DNA of 29,535 nt from an uncultured Eubacteriales bacterium (GCA_900316925.1 ONEU01000132.1:1-29535); one strand, 5' to 3'. Numbered from the stretch's first letter, positions 8,732 to 16,352 are shown. Made by a program: numbers and translations. Notes: a model not told the origin generated them from the sequence alone.

Positions 8732-9073
8732 TCATCCGGACGTCCCGGCAGATTTTCTGCTCAGTGCAATGCCCACAGCGGCTGAACAAAGCATCAGCCC
8801 AATGGCAGCAAACAAATATCCATTGCCGTCACCGGTTTCCGTCGGCTGAGCTTCCGAGGATTCCGGATGTCCGGACGGCAACGAACCGTCCGATTGTGAG
8901 GACGGTAAGGAGGATGCGCTTTCGGAAGAGGAGCCCGCCTTGATACGGGCAATCACCTGTGTATTGCCGCCGTGCCCGTCCTGTTCTGCGTGTACAACAG
9001 CCGTACAGACTGCCAGCAAACAAATGACGGACACCACCATCAGGGACAGGAACCTCCCTAAAGCGTTTTTCAT
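8732..9073 (-). CDS. Small secreted protein with C-terminal cell-wall or membrane anchor
   Basis: The protein is 113 aa. A signal peptide covers residues 1-29 (likely cleavage after VVHA). A Ser-rich, low-complexity linker follows. The C-terminus has the architecture of a sortase signal: PTETGDGN near residue 78, about 18 hydrophobic residues, then Arg-Lys. The pentapeptide is not canonical, with Thr where LPXTG has Pro, so it may be a variant sorting motif or simply a membrane anchor. The start codon lies one base after the previous stop with no clear ribosome binding site, implying translational coupling. It resembles the small LPXTG protein of WxL/Csc surface clusters in size and position. 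The 145 nt between its stop and the terminator hold no supported gene. Confidence 0.7.
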   Translation of the reverse strand: MKNALGRFLSLMVVSVICLLAVCTAVVHAEQDGHGGNTQVIARIKAGSSSESASSLPSSQSDGSLPSGHPESSEAQPTETGDGNGYLFAAIGLMLCSAAVGIALSRKSAGTSG

Positions 9074-9074
9074 A

Positions 9075-9674
9075 TTATTTCGGTTCTACAGAGCTGAAAA
9101 ATACCATATAGCCGCTGTATACGCCTGCGATTTCAGAGATCGGATAAGCATTCAGCAGATCCTGATCCAGAGTAATCTTTCCGGTAATGCTGTCATTTGT
9201 CTGGAAGAAGGAAGTCAGATAATAGCCCCTGATATCCGTCATTGTAGCGTCACTGAGAGATCTGACATCCGTAGTATTAGCATATACTTTATATTCAAAC
9301 TTCTTCGTATCATCGTTCTTGTTGGCGATATAGAACTGCTGATCTCCGTTGAGTGAGGCTTTCTGGTCTTTGACATAAACACTGACCTTCTGCTTATCCA
9401 CATCCAGTCCGGAAATATTGGTAGCAATGACGGAATACTGCTTCTCCTTCACATCCGGTGTACCAGGTTCCGGCGGCGTCAGAAGACCGAAATCAATGAG
9501 ATCCGGAATGGTGATGATGTAACTGACATTTCCGGGATCGGAGTTGATATAAGCAGTTACTTCTGTCTGACCGCCGGGGTTTTCATTTGTCAGAGTTGCT
9601 GCCGAAGCAGATAGCGCAGCGGTGGATGCCATTGCAGCAGCCAGCGCCAATGTAACGATTCTTTTGATTTTCAT
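9075..9674 (-). CDS. Secreted WxL/pilin-like surface protein
   Basis: The protein is 199 aa. A clear signal peptide covers residues 1-25 (MKIKRIVTLALAAAMAS..., cleavage after SASA). The mature part is all-beta. It begins with an Ala/Thr/Asn segment and 'VSYIITIPDLIDFGLLTP', a phrase typical of clostridial secreted beta-sandwich proteins. It ends with 'GVYSGYMVFFSSVE', like the closing strand of WxL or fimbrial subunits ('aGtYsGtvtF'). No Trp-x-Leu pair is present, so WxL membership is only by analogy. AAGGA precedes the ATG. It is the middle gene of the cassette, after an intercistronic hairpin. Likely displayed on the cell surface; its ligand is unknown. Confidence 0.75.
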   Translation of the reverse strand: MKIKRIVTLALAAAMASTAALSASAATLTNENPGGQTEVTAYINSDPGNVSYIITIPDLIDFGLLTPPEPGTPDVKEKQYSVIATNISGLDVDKQKVSVYVKDQKASLNGDQQFYIANKNDDTKKFEYKVYANTTDVRSLSDATMTDIRGYYLTSFFQTNDSITGKITLDQDLLNAYPISEIAGVYSGYMVFFSSVEPK

Positions 9675-9703
9675 GGATGATATCTTCCTTTCGGATTATA
9701 ATT

Positions 9704-9720
9704 TTAAGGCAGCGCCTTAA
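9704..9720 (-). promoter_or_regulatory. Intercistronic hairpin overlapping the stop codon
   Basis: TTAAGGC and its complement GCCTTAA form a 7-bp stem with a 3-nt loop. It overlaps the stop of the upstream gene (9717-9719) and lies 30 nt before the next ATG. There is no U-run, so it is more likely an mRNA processing or stability element than a terminator. It could raise expression of the secreted subunit relative to the anchor protein. Confidence 0.45.
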
Positions 9721-10229
9721 TAGACATAGAGAGTAAATGCGGATTCTGCGGCGTTCAGGGGTGTCTGCTCCTCATTCAGCAGTACACACTGATAGTACAC
9801 ACTTGCCTGATAGGTGCCCGGAGAGAGCGTCTGATTGAGCGGAACTTCCTCCATTCCCTGTCCTGGCCTGAGCAGCGGTGAGGAATAGAGCACCGTGCCG
9901 TCAGACAGCTTGAGTGTGGCAAGAAACCCGACTTTATTATCCTTCGGATTTCCGATACGGAGCTTCAGGGAGGTATCTCCCGAATGCATTTCCGCCTTGG
10001 AATAACCGGGGATCTGTGTACCGGATTTCTGACTGCCTTCCGGCTCCTGACTGATCTTCGGGTCCCAGTTATCGGTAATGACGCCGACGACTCCCTCTCC
10101 CTTTACCTCCTCGGGAGACTTTCGGTTCATCAGCAACACAACCGTCACCGCTGTGCCGATCAAAACGATCGCAATCAGAATGAGAATCAGCAGCGTATAG
10201 GATTTTTTCTTTTTCTTTTCCTGGTCCAT
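9717..10229 (-). CDS. Membrane-anchored extracellular beta-sandwich protein
   Basis: The protein is 170 aa, with GAGAAGGAGAT before the ATG. A Lys-rich N-terminus (residues 2-9) is followed by one transmembrane helix (about 11-34), placing the rest outside. A Pro/Ser-rich linker leads to a beta-sandwich at about 80-170, with 'SSPLLRPGQGMEEVPL' and 'LSPGTYQASVYYQC'. The phrase 'L.PGtY.a.vyy' recurs in small extracellular domains of clostridial anchored proteins. It is the first gene of the cassette and may be a docking partner for the secreted beta-protein, as DUF916-type proteins are in Csc clusters. That parallel is inferred from gene order and topology, not sequence identity. Confidence 0.75.
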   Translation of the reverse strand: MDQEKKKKKSYTLLILILIAIVLIGTAVTVVLLMNRKSPEEVKGEGVVGVITDNWDPKISQEPEGSQKSGTQIPGYSKAEMHSGDTSLKLRIGNPKDNKVGFLATLKLSDGTVLYSSPLLRPGQGMEEVPLNQTLSPGTYQASVYYQCVLLNEEQTPLNAAESAFTLYVY

Positions 10230-10356
10230 GTAATCTCCTTCTCCTGATTAGAGAATAGTGCGGACTGTCCGGCAATACCGAAGTGTCCGGCGACAGCGAA
10301 ACGAAAAAAGTAGCTGCGCCCGGCAGGTACACCTCCTCCATCGTAACGCTACTACT

Positions 10357-10385
10357 ATCATATACTATTTTCCAGACAATAGCAA
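10357..10385 (-). promoter_or_regulatory. Promoter of the surface-protein cassette
   Basis: On the minus strand, TTGCTA (10380-10385) and TATGAT (10357-10362) are separated by 17 bp. Both hexamers are imperfect, as expected for an activator-dependent promoter. The two direct repeats at 10393-10427 lie immediately upstream of the -35. The leader is about 120 nt. It contains a second GGAGGAGGT (10331-10339) followed by an in-frame short ORF that runs into the first gene out of frame; no function is claimed. Confidence 0.7.
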
Positions 10386-10392
10386 GTTTTTT

Positions 10393-10427
10393 GGGACAAA
10401 TGGTTGATTTTTTGGACGAATGGTTGT
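10393..10427. promoter_or_regulatory. Two direct repeats, candidate LytTR operator
   Basis: Read on the minus strand, ACAACCATTCGTCC and TCAACCATTTGTCC repeat with a 20-bp period, about two helical turns. LytTR regulators bind pairs of about 9-bp direct repeats with a spacing close to 21 bp. The core ACCATT resembles BlpR/ComE-class boxes. The pair sits 7 bp upstream of the cassette's -35 and overlaps the -35 of the divergent LytTR gene, which fits activation of the cassette and autoregulation. Confidence 0.65.
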
Positions 10428-10453
10428 AGAATGACGATAATCATTAGTATGAT
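10424..10453 (+). promoter_or_regulatory. Promoter of the LytTR response regulator
   Basis: TTGTAG (10424-10429) and TATGAT (10448-10453) are separated by 18 bp. The -35 lies in the distal direct repeat, so regulator binding would compete with or modulate RNA polymerase at this promoter. Confidence 0.5.
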
Positions 10454-10488
10454 TGTATGATACTGACCAGGAATTACGGTGAATTGAT

Positions 10489-11282
10489 ATGAGAATAGCC
10501 ATTGTTGATGACAACAGCACGGAACAGGAAAAACTGGCAAAGCCCCTCGGAGATTGGTCAACGGCACATCACCTCACACCGGAAATCATCCTGTTTGACA
10601 GCGGAGATGCATTTCTGAATAGTCTGTCGGAAACGGCGTATGAGCTTGTCTTCATGGACATCATCATGGACGGGAAGAACGGCATCGAAACGGCTCAGCT
10701 GATGCGCCGTATGACGCTGGAGACATTGCTGATCTTCCTTACTTCGAGCAGGGAGTATATGGAGCAGGCGTTCCCGTGCCATGCCTTTGACTATGTTATC
10801 AAGCCCTATCGGAAAGAGCAGATCATCCGGGTACTGAACGAAGCCATGCGTCAGCTGAATAAAGGCGGCGAGTATATAGAATTTCGTGTCAACAGACAGC
10901 TCTGCAGGCTCCTGCTCACGGACATTCTGTATGTATAGACACCAATTACTGCAACATTCATACGAAACAAGGACTGCAGAAAATACGCATTTCGTTCACG
11001 GAGCTGTCAAAGCGTCTGAGCAGCTGTCCGTCATTTATGGTGGTGGGACGAGGCGCTATGGTCAATTTCGACAACACCTCCCATATCTCCTCTTTTGACT
11101 GCGTGATGTACAACGGTGACAGAGTACCCGTAAGCCGCCGAAAGATCAAGGAAACAGAACAAGCCTTTATGAACAGACAGTTCAGCCGGATGCTGGCTGA
11201 CGAAATATTACCCCCACCTGCCGTGCAGCTCCTCCGAAAAGAAGAGCTGCCATTTTTGTGTGCAGACCATCCCGGATATTGA
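10489..11282 (+). pseudogene. LytTR-family response regulator, frameshifted in the DNA-binding domain
   Basis: The first frame (10489-10938, 149 aa) encodes a complete receiver domain: acidic pair DD (residues 7-8), phosphorylatable Asp57 in 'FMDIIMDG', Ser/Thr at 'LTSS', and Lys105 in 'VIKPYR'. The LytTR domain begins at about residue 129 and stops after 'LLTDILYV' at a TAG. Another frame resumes at once with 'DTNYCNIHTKQGLQKIRISF' and runs to 11282, through the conserved 'FMVVGRGAMVN'. Removing one TA from TATGTATAGAC (10930-10940) restores a continuous protein of about 263 aa. As written, the product lacks DNA binding. It could be a genuine null allele or a sequencing error. A histidine kinase partner is not in the window. 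Confidence 0.85.
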
Positions 11283-11341
11283 TCGCCTGTTTTTTAAACA
11301 AAAATTATCAGCCATTTGCAATTGTTTTGTTATAACGATAT

Positions 11342-12350
11342 AGTATTACCTATATAGATGCGGATGATATCAGTTATCAGGTTTATTACAAGCAGAAAAA
11401 ACAAAACACTGAGAGTTACCAGTCCGATAATAAAAGATGAAACGACTATTTCAGATGAGTACATCCTACTTGGTGACTATATTGCAGTAAATAGTGAATT
11501 TACAAGCGACAGCCTGAATTTTAACGTTTACCAAAATGATTATTACAGTGAATATTTCAGTAGTAAAATGAATATTTACTATCAACAGAAATCTCAGAAG
11601 AGTTGGACGACTGCATAAAAGGACGAGAATGTATTATTGTTAGGCAATTATATGGGTCCAAGCGGCGAACCTCGTTGGAAGATTACACCAAAGTCTGCAA
11701 CAGAGTATGATGTAAAAGTAGTAACTACCATTGATCGTCATATATTTGAGGATGGTGTAGAAACAGTGAAAACCTATTCTTTTGAAAAATACTTTACGTT
11801 CAAGGTAATTTCGCTTAAGAACACCAGCACAATTTCAGGAATATACGATACCGGGTTTGGGTGGGTATCCAGTTCGGGTCTGCGTGGAGCCTATTATGGA
11901 ATCATTGCAGGAAATACACCGACAGTCAACTGTGCGTCAAAAGGCAGAAAAGCAGGTTATCAGTATAAGGTAGTATATAAGCGTGTGGATCAGGATTATG
12001 ATGAGGAGGAGCTTGTTGTTCAGAACCGGAGTACAAACAAAACGGTGAAACTACCTGTTCTGGCAGATGGAGATTATCGTGTGAAGGTTATCGTCAGGGA
12101 TGCTGACGGATATGAAGTAACTAAAGAATACAGCCTGATAGTATATCCCAAAGCAAAAAACACTTCTTCACTTGCTAAAACGTCAATAGTTCAAGGCTCC
12201 AACCTGAAAATCAACTGTTCGCAAGCGGATATTTTATGCGCAAAGGTACCATCAGAGAAGGTGAAAGAAGGTTCAATGAAGTATCGTTATTTGTGATAAC
12301 ATACAGGCCTAAGGGACAGACTGCATGGAGAGATAAGGTTCATAATTATT
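11342..12350 (+). pseudogene. Eroded 3' remnant of a surface protein with Tyr-rich beta-sandwich repeats
   Basis: Pieces of the repeat family found intact at 28855-29535 can be followed through this stretch, but in broken frames. One frame at 11342 gives 'ISYQVYYKQKKQN', a match to 'PYQYAVFYKQKTQT' in the intact gene, then fails at A-rich runs. A second frame (from 11358) continues to an in-frame TAA at 11616-11618 and beyond it to 12296 with 'RWKITPKSATEYDVKV' and 'GYQYKVVYKR'. A third frame then carries 'FVITYRPKGQTAWRDK' to the terminator. No signal peptide or LRR part remains. The DNA is more AT-rich than its neighbours, which fits relaxed selection. The original gene's terminator survives at 12353-12390. 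Confidence 0.75.
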
Positions 12351-12352
12351 GT

Positions 12353-12390
12353 ACATCCGGCAAAGTAAAAGCTTTGCCGGATGTTTTGTT
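12353..12390 (+). terminator. Rho-independent terminator after the pseudogene
   Basis: CATCCGGCAAAG (12354-12365) pairs perfectly with 12372-12383 across a 6-nt loop and is followed by TTTTGTTG. It insulates the downstream ktr genes. Confidence 0.85.
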
Positions 12391-12441
12391 GAATCAATAT
12401 TGATCAATAATGAAAGTCTTTCCTTTTGAGAAGAATTGTAG

Positions 12442-12447
12442 TATAAT
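12442..12447 (+). promoter_or_regulatory. -10 element upstream of ktrB
   Basis: A perfect TATAAT lies 32 bp before the TTG start. No good -35 is visible 16-18 bp upstream (TTTCCT region). The leader is too short for a c-di-AMP riboswitch of the ydaO type. Confidence 0.4.
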
Positions 12448-12479
12448 ATAGTTATCTGTGGAAAAAGGAGGTACTTTTC

Positions 12480-13838
12480 TTGAAAGAACGGAAGTTCTAT
12501 TTTTCAACCACTCACATGATCATGCTCAGCTTTCTGATCGGGATCATCATAGGCAGCATACTGCTGTCCCTGCCGATCAGTTCCGCATCCGGAGAGGGCG
12601 TTCCCTACATAGATGCACTGTTTACTGCCACCACTTCGATGTGTGTTACCGGTCTGGTCACCCTGCCAACGGTGCTGACCTGGAGCGTCTTCGGACAGAT
12701 CGTCATCCTCTTCCTCATTCAGCTTGGCGGATTGGGCATCATCACTATTATGTATGTCATTCTTGTGAGCGTCAATCGTCGCCTGGGTCTCAAAAGCAGT
12801 TTTCTGATCCAGGATGCTTTCAATCTTAATTCCCTGTCCGGTATCGGTCCCTTTATCAAAAGAGTTACCCTCGGCACTTTCGTCGTAGAAGGGATTGGTG
12901 CCCTGCTCTACATGATCGTCTTTGTTCCGGAATACGGCGCCAAAGGAATCTGGATCTCCGTCTTTAACGCCATCTCGGCATTCTGCAACGCCGGCATCGA
13001 CATAATGAAAGAAAACAGTCTGTGCGACTACGCACTCAACCCAATGGTCAATTTCGTCACGAGTATGTTGGTCATCCTCGGCGGTATCGGCTTTGTCGTG
13101 TGGTGGGATGTTCTTCGTGTCGTCAAAAAATTTCCCTCTCAGAAGTTCAAATGCTTCACCCACCTCTCCCTGCACAGCAAACTTGCCATTACTCTCACCG
13201 TCATCCTGCTGGCAGCCGGAACGATCCTGTTCCTCGTCTTCGAGGCGAATAATCCCCTGACTCTCAAAAATCTCCCGTGGTACGATAAGCTCCAGGTATC
13301 ATTTTTCCAGTCCGTTACCACCAGAACGGCAGGCTTTGCATCGGTTCCCCAGGAAAATCTCACCAACGCCTCTTCCATCGCTTCACTGCTGTTCATGTTT
13401 ATCGGCGGCTCACCGGTGGGTACCGCCGGCGGCATAAAAACCATCACCATTGCCGTGGTACTGTGCGCTGCCCTGGCCGGTATCCGCAACCAGGATGAGC
13501 TGTCCCTGTTCGGCAGACGCATCTCCAAGCAGGCAATCAGCAAGGCAGTTGCGGTGATGGCCGTTTCCTTTATGATTATGTTCCTCTCCACCCTGCTGCT
13601 GTCGGCTGTCACCAACGCTCCCGCCCTGGATGTGGCCTATGAATGTGTGAGCGCTACCGCTACGGTGGGACTCACACGGAACCTGACACCCTCGCTGAAT
13701 CTTTCGGGCAAGCTCATCATTATCGTTACCATGTTTTTGGGAAGAGTCGGTCCCATATCCCTGTTGGTGGCCTTTAATATCAAGAAGGAAAAGAAAAATA
13801 TCATCAAAGATCCGATTGAGGAAGTCCATATCGGATAA
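12480..13838 (+). CDS. ktrB: KtrB-type K+ (Na+-coupled) uptake channel subunit
   Basis: The protein is 452 aa, starting at TTG with AAGGAGG nine bases upstream. It has the four M1-P-M2 pore units of the Trk/Ktr/HKT superfamily. The filter loops are visible as 'SMCVTGLVT' near residue 55, 'SAFCNAGID' near 175, 'TRTAGFASV' near 280 and 'TATVGLTRN' near 400, each with the filter Gly. Length fits KtrB (about 450 aa) rather than TrkH (about 480-500). It forms the dimeric membrane pore gated by the KtrA octamer. The KtrA gene follows after 20 bp, so the two form an operon. No regulatory RNA is seen. Confidence 0.95.
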   Translation: MKERKFYFSTTHMIMLSFLIGIIIGSILLSLPISSASGEGVPYIDALFTATTSMCVTGLVTLPTVLTWSVFGQIVILFLIQLGGLGIITIMYVILVSVNRRLGLKSSFLIQDAFNLNSLSGIGPFIKRVTLGTFVVEGIGALLYMIVFVPEYGAKGIWISVFNAISAFCNAGIDIMKENSLCDYALNPMVNFVTSMLVILGGIGFVVWWDVLRVVKKFPSQKFKCFTHLSLHSKLAITLTVILLAAGTILFLVFEANNPLTLKNLPWYDKLQVSFFQSVTTRTAGFASVPQENLTNASSIASLLFMFIGGSPVGTAGGIKTITIAVVLCAALAGIRNQDELSLFGRRISKQAISKAVAVMAVSFMIMFLSTLLLSAVTNAPALDVAYECVSATATVGLTRNLTPSLNLSGKLIIIVTMFLGRVGPISLLVAFNIKKEKKNIIKDPIEEVHIG

Positions 13839-13858
13839 CGTAAAAGAGAGGTACCATT

Positions 13859-14509
13859 ATGAAGAAAAAAACAACCTACGCTGTCCTGGGACTGGGACGA
13901 TACGGCCGTTCCGTTGCGGGAGAGCTTTCCGCCAACGGTGCCGAGGTACTGGCCGTGGATATCAACGAAGAGATCGTCAATGACGCTATTGCGACGATCC
14001 CCTACTGTAAATGCGCAGACGTCACCGATCCCGATACCATCCAGAAATTAGGTATTCCGGATATCGACGTGGTGATCATCTCCATGGCGACAGATCTGGA
14101 AGCCAGTGTGATGGCAACCATGCTCTGTAAGGAAGCCGGAGTCAAGACCGTCATTGCAAAGTGTTCCAGCGAGATGAACTGCAAGATCCTTGAAAAGGTG
14201 GGTGCCGACCGTGTGATCTTCCCCGAGAGCGAATCCGGCACACGCCTGGCCAAGAGCCTGCTCAGTTCAGGCTTTGTGGATATCCTGGATCTGTCCAACG
14301 ATGTATCTATGGTGGAACTGGACGTCAGACCGGAATGGGACCAGAAAAACCTGTTGGAGCTGAATCTGCGGAAAAAGTACTCCATCAATATCGTTGCCAT
14401 CATCGAGAACGGTGAGGTCATCGTCAACATTGATCCCGAAAAACCGCTGCGGAAAAGCATGAGCCTGATCGTGATTGCCGATACTGCCAAGCTCGCCAGA
14501 TTCCGGTAG
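13859..14509 (+). CDS. ktrA: KtrA-type RCK regulatory subunit of K+ uptake
   Basis: The protein is 216 aa, with GAGAGG before the ATG. The N-terminal Rossmann fold (RCK_N) shows GLGRYG near residues 10-15 and the acidic end of strand 2 in 'VLAVDINEE'. Residues about 135-216 form the RCK_C lobe, where c-di-AMP binds in known KtrA proteins. It is cytoplasmic and gates KtrB in response to ATP/ADP and c-di-AMP (family knowledge). Length matches the family. It follows ktrB in the same operon and is followed by a terminator. Confidence 0.95.
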   Translation: MKKKTTYAVLGLGRYGRSVAGELSANGAEVLAVDINEEIVNDAIATIPYCKCADVTDPDTIQKLGIPDIDVVIISMATDLEASVMATMLCKEAGVKTVIAKCSSEMNCKILEKVGADRVIFPESESGTRLAKSLLSSGFVDILDLSNDVSMVELDVRPEWDQKNLLELNLRKKYSINIVAIIENGEVIVNIDPEKPLRKSMSLIVIADTAKLARFR

Positions 14510-14556
14510 ACCGACAGGGCAAGACATTCATCATTCTATATTTTTCAACCGAAACA

Positions 14557-14588
14557 GCGGCTCTTCCAGACGGGCAGAGCCGCATTTT
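14557..14588 (+). terminator. Terminator of the ktrBA operon
   Basis: GCGGCTCT (14557-14564) pairs with AGAGCCGC (14576-14583) across an 11-nt loop and is followed by ATTTTG. A moderately strong rho-independent terminator 48 bp after the ktrA stop. Confidence 0.75.
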
Positions 14589-14679
14589 GCTGTCTGTGCA
14601 GGTCCGGTGACAGAGAAGAGACATCAAATAACAGGCCTGCACAACCGAAAACAGATCATCAGAACAGGTGTGTGATGAC

Positions 14680-15915
14680 ATGAAGCAATTCAAAACCAAC
14701 GTGTTATTTCTCTTTTATACGGCTCTGCTCGGAGCGATTGTCGGACTCATCGTATGGGCGTTTCTGCGTGCGATGAATCTTGGCATTGATTTCCTCTGGA
14801 GCTATCTGCCTTCACAGTTCCGTTTTCCGCTGTATCCCCTCTGTGTATGCACGGTGGGCGGTCTGTTGCTGGGGGTATGGAAAAAGAAATTCGGCGACTA
14901 TCCCGAAAGACTCGCCATCGTGCTCGGGCGCGTCAAAAAGACCGGGCGCTATCCCTATGGAAATATCTTCCCCACCCTCATCAGCGCCCTGCTGCCGCTT
15001 CTTTTCGGCGCCAGTATCGGACCGGAGGCAGGGCTGAGCTGCGTGATTGCTGCACTCTGCACATGGGTCGGCGATAAACTCAAACGCTATAAAAAAGAGA
15101 CCGATGAACTGACTGCCATCGGTCTGAGTGCCACTCTCGGCACCATTTTCCGTTCTCCAATGTTCGGTTTTATTGAACCGATCGAGTCCGATAAGGAAAC
15201 CACTCTCCCCAAGGCATCCAAAACGGTGCTTTACATCACCGCTATCCTCAGTTCCTTCGGCATCTTTCTGCTGCTCAATTATCTCACCGGCGCCCGCACC
15301 GGCATAGAATCTCTGCCCTTCAGCGGCGTGACGGCAGAGCAATATCTGTGGATAGCTCCGATGATCCTAACCGGAATCGTAGCGGGACTTCTGTTCTTTG
15401 CGTTCCAGAAGGCAACCTCCACCATTGCAAGGAAGCTCCGCCGCTTTATCATCCTGCGCGCATTCGCCGGCGGCATCTTTCTCGGCATATCCGGCTCCTT
15501 CCTACCCCTGACGATGTTCTCGGGGGAGCATCAGATCAGCCAGGTCATTGAAAGTGCCGGCAAGCTCGGTGCTCTCATGCTCATTGTCATTGCCCTGGTC
15601 AAGCTCCTGCTCACAAATATCTGTATTGACACAGGACTCAAGGGCGGTCATTTCTTCCCGATCATTTTCTGCGGGATCTGCATCGGCTGTGCGATGAGTC
15701 TGCTGACAGGTGTGGAAATGGTATTCTGCAGCGCCGTCGTCACCACCGCTCTGGTCGGTCACACCCTCAAAAAACCGCTGGCTACCGTCCTGCTGCTGAT
15801 AATCATCTTCCCGCCCCGTCTCATTCCGATCATGCTGCTGGCAGCAGCCGCTGCCAGATTCATCCCCACGCCGAAGTTTCTGCTCCCGAAGCGTGAGCTC
15901 CCCGCCGCTCAATAG
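14680..15915 (+). CDS. ClC-family chloride channel or H+/anion antiporter
   Basis: The protein is 411 aa. The ATG at 14680 is preferred over the GTG at 14668 because AGGTG lies 9 bp before it. It has about ten hydrophobic segments. Two ClC signatures are visible: 'GASIGPEAGLSCV' near residue 110 (the G-x-E-G-P region, with a Glu in the gating position) and 'GLKGGHFFP' near 325 (GxFxP). The N-terminal GSGIP anion-binding loop of classical ClCs is not seen, so it belongs to a divergent short subgroup whose transport mode is uncertain. Placed just after KtrBA, it could balance charge during K+ uptake. It overlaps the convergent deaminase gene by 7 bp. Confidence 0.85.
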   Translation: MKQFKTNVLFLFYTALLGAIVGLIVWAFLRAMNLGIDFLWSYLPSQFRFPLYPLCVCTVGGLLLGVWKKKFGDYPERLAIVLGRVKKTGRYPYGNIFPTLISALLPLLFGASIGPEAGLSCVIAALCTWVGDKLKRYKKETDELTAIGLSATLGTIFRSPMFGFIEPIESDKETTLPKASKTVLYITAILSSFGIFLLLNYLTGARTGIESLPFSGVTAEQYLWIAPMILTGIVAGLLFFAFQKATSTIARKLRRFIILRAFAGGIFLGISGSFLPLTMFSGEHQISQVIESAGKLGALMLIVIALVKLLLTNICIDTGLKGGHFFPIIFCGICIGCAMSLLTGVEMVFCSAVVTTALVGHTLKKPLATVLLLIIIFPPRLIPIMLLAAAAARFIPTPKFLLPKRELPAAQ

Positions 15916-16352
15916 TACTGCTTATCTTTGAAGGACTGATACTCTGCAAAAATTTCCAGACAGGCTTCCCGATCCAGTTCCTCCGCATAATCCGACACCT
16001 CATCATAAAACTGCTGATCCCTGAATCCGATAGCGTCCGTATCAGCGACGGTACAGCCATAGTAAACCCGTCTGATATTCGCCCATCGGATAGCCCCGGC
16101 ACACATCGGACACGGATAGGCAGTCGTATAGAGGGTGCATCCCGAAAGATCATAAGTGCCCAGGGCTGCACACGCCTGACGGATCGCCATCATTTCCCCG
16201 TGACAGGTAGGATCGTTCCGTTTGAGCACCTCATTATGCCCCCTGCCGACGATTCGCCCATTCTTGACGATCACGCAGCCAAACGGTCCACCGTGACCTG
16301 CATAAATTCCGTCTCTTGCCTCCTCCATCGCAATCTGCATATATGAATCCAT
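15909..16352 (-). CDS. Guanine deaminase-like cytidine-deaminase-fold enzyme
   Basis: The protein is 147 aa, starting at an ATG with GAGAGGTG upstream. The zinc site of the cytidine deaminase fold is complete: His51 and catalytic Glu53 in 'CHGEMMAI', and Cys81 and Cys84 in 'PCPMC'. The segment 'VADTDAIGFRDQQFYDEV' after the core and a C-terminal aromatic tail match the GuaD (guanine deaminase) group better than the tRNA adenosine deaminase TadA. GuaD-type enzymes convert guanine to xanthine and ammonia for purine salvage. A broader nucleobase specificity is possible. It is a single gene with its own promoter and converges on the ClC gene with overlapping ends. Confidence 0.85.
   Translation of the reverse strand: MDSYMQIAMEEARDGIYAGHGGPFGCVIVKNGRIVGRGHNEVLKRNDPTCHGEMMAIRQACAALGTYDLSGCTLYTTAYPCPMCAGAIRWANIRRVYYGCTVADTDAIGFRDQQFYDEVSDYAEELDREACLEIFAEYQSFKDKQYY

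Noticed and set aside
8598..8789. Minus-strand ORF of 63 codons ending just before the terminator
   Set aside because: It overlaps the end of the small anchored protein in another frame and has no ribosome binding site; the sequence does not look like a protein domain.
10069..10341. Possible leader peptide ORF with a strong GGAGGAGGT in the cassette leader
   Set aside because: The ATG overlaps the purine-rich site itself and the ORF runs deep into the first gene out of frame; no attenuator structure is visible.
12384..12479. c-di-AMP riboswitch upstream of ktrB
   Set aside because: Fewer than 100 nt are available and most of that precedes the -10 box, too short for the ydaO fold.
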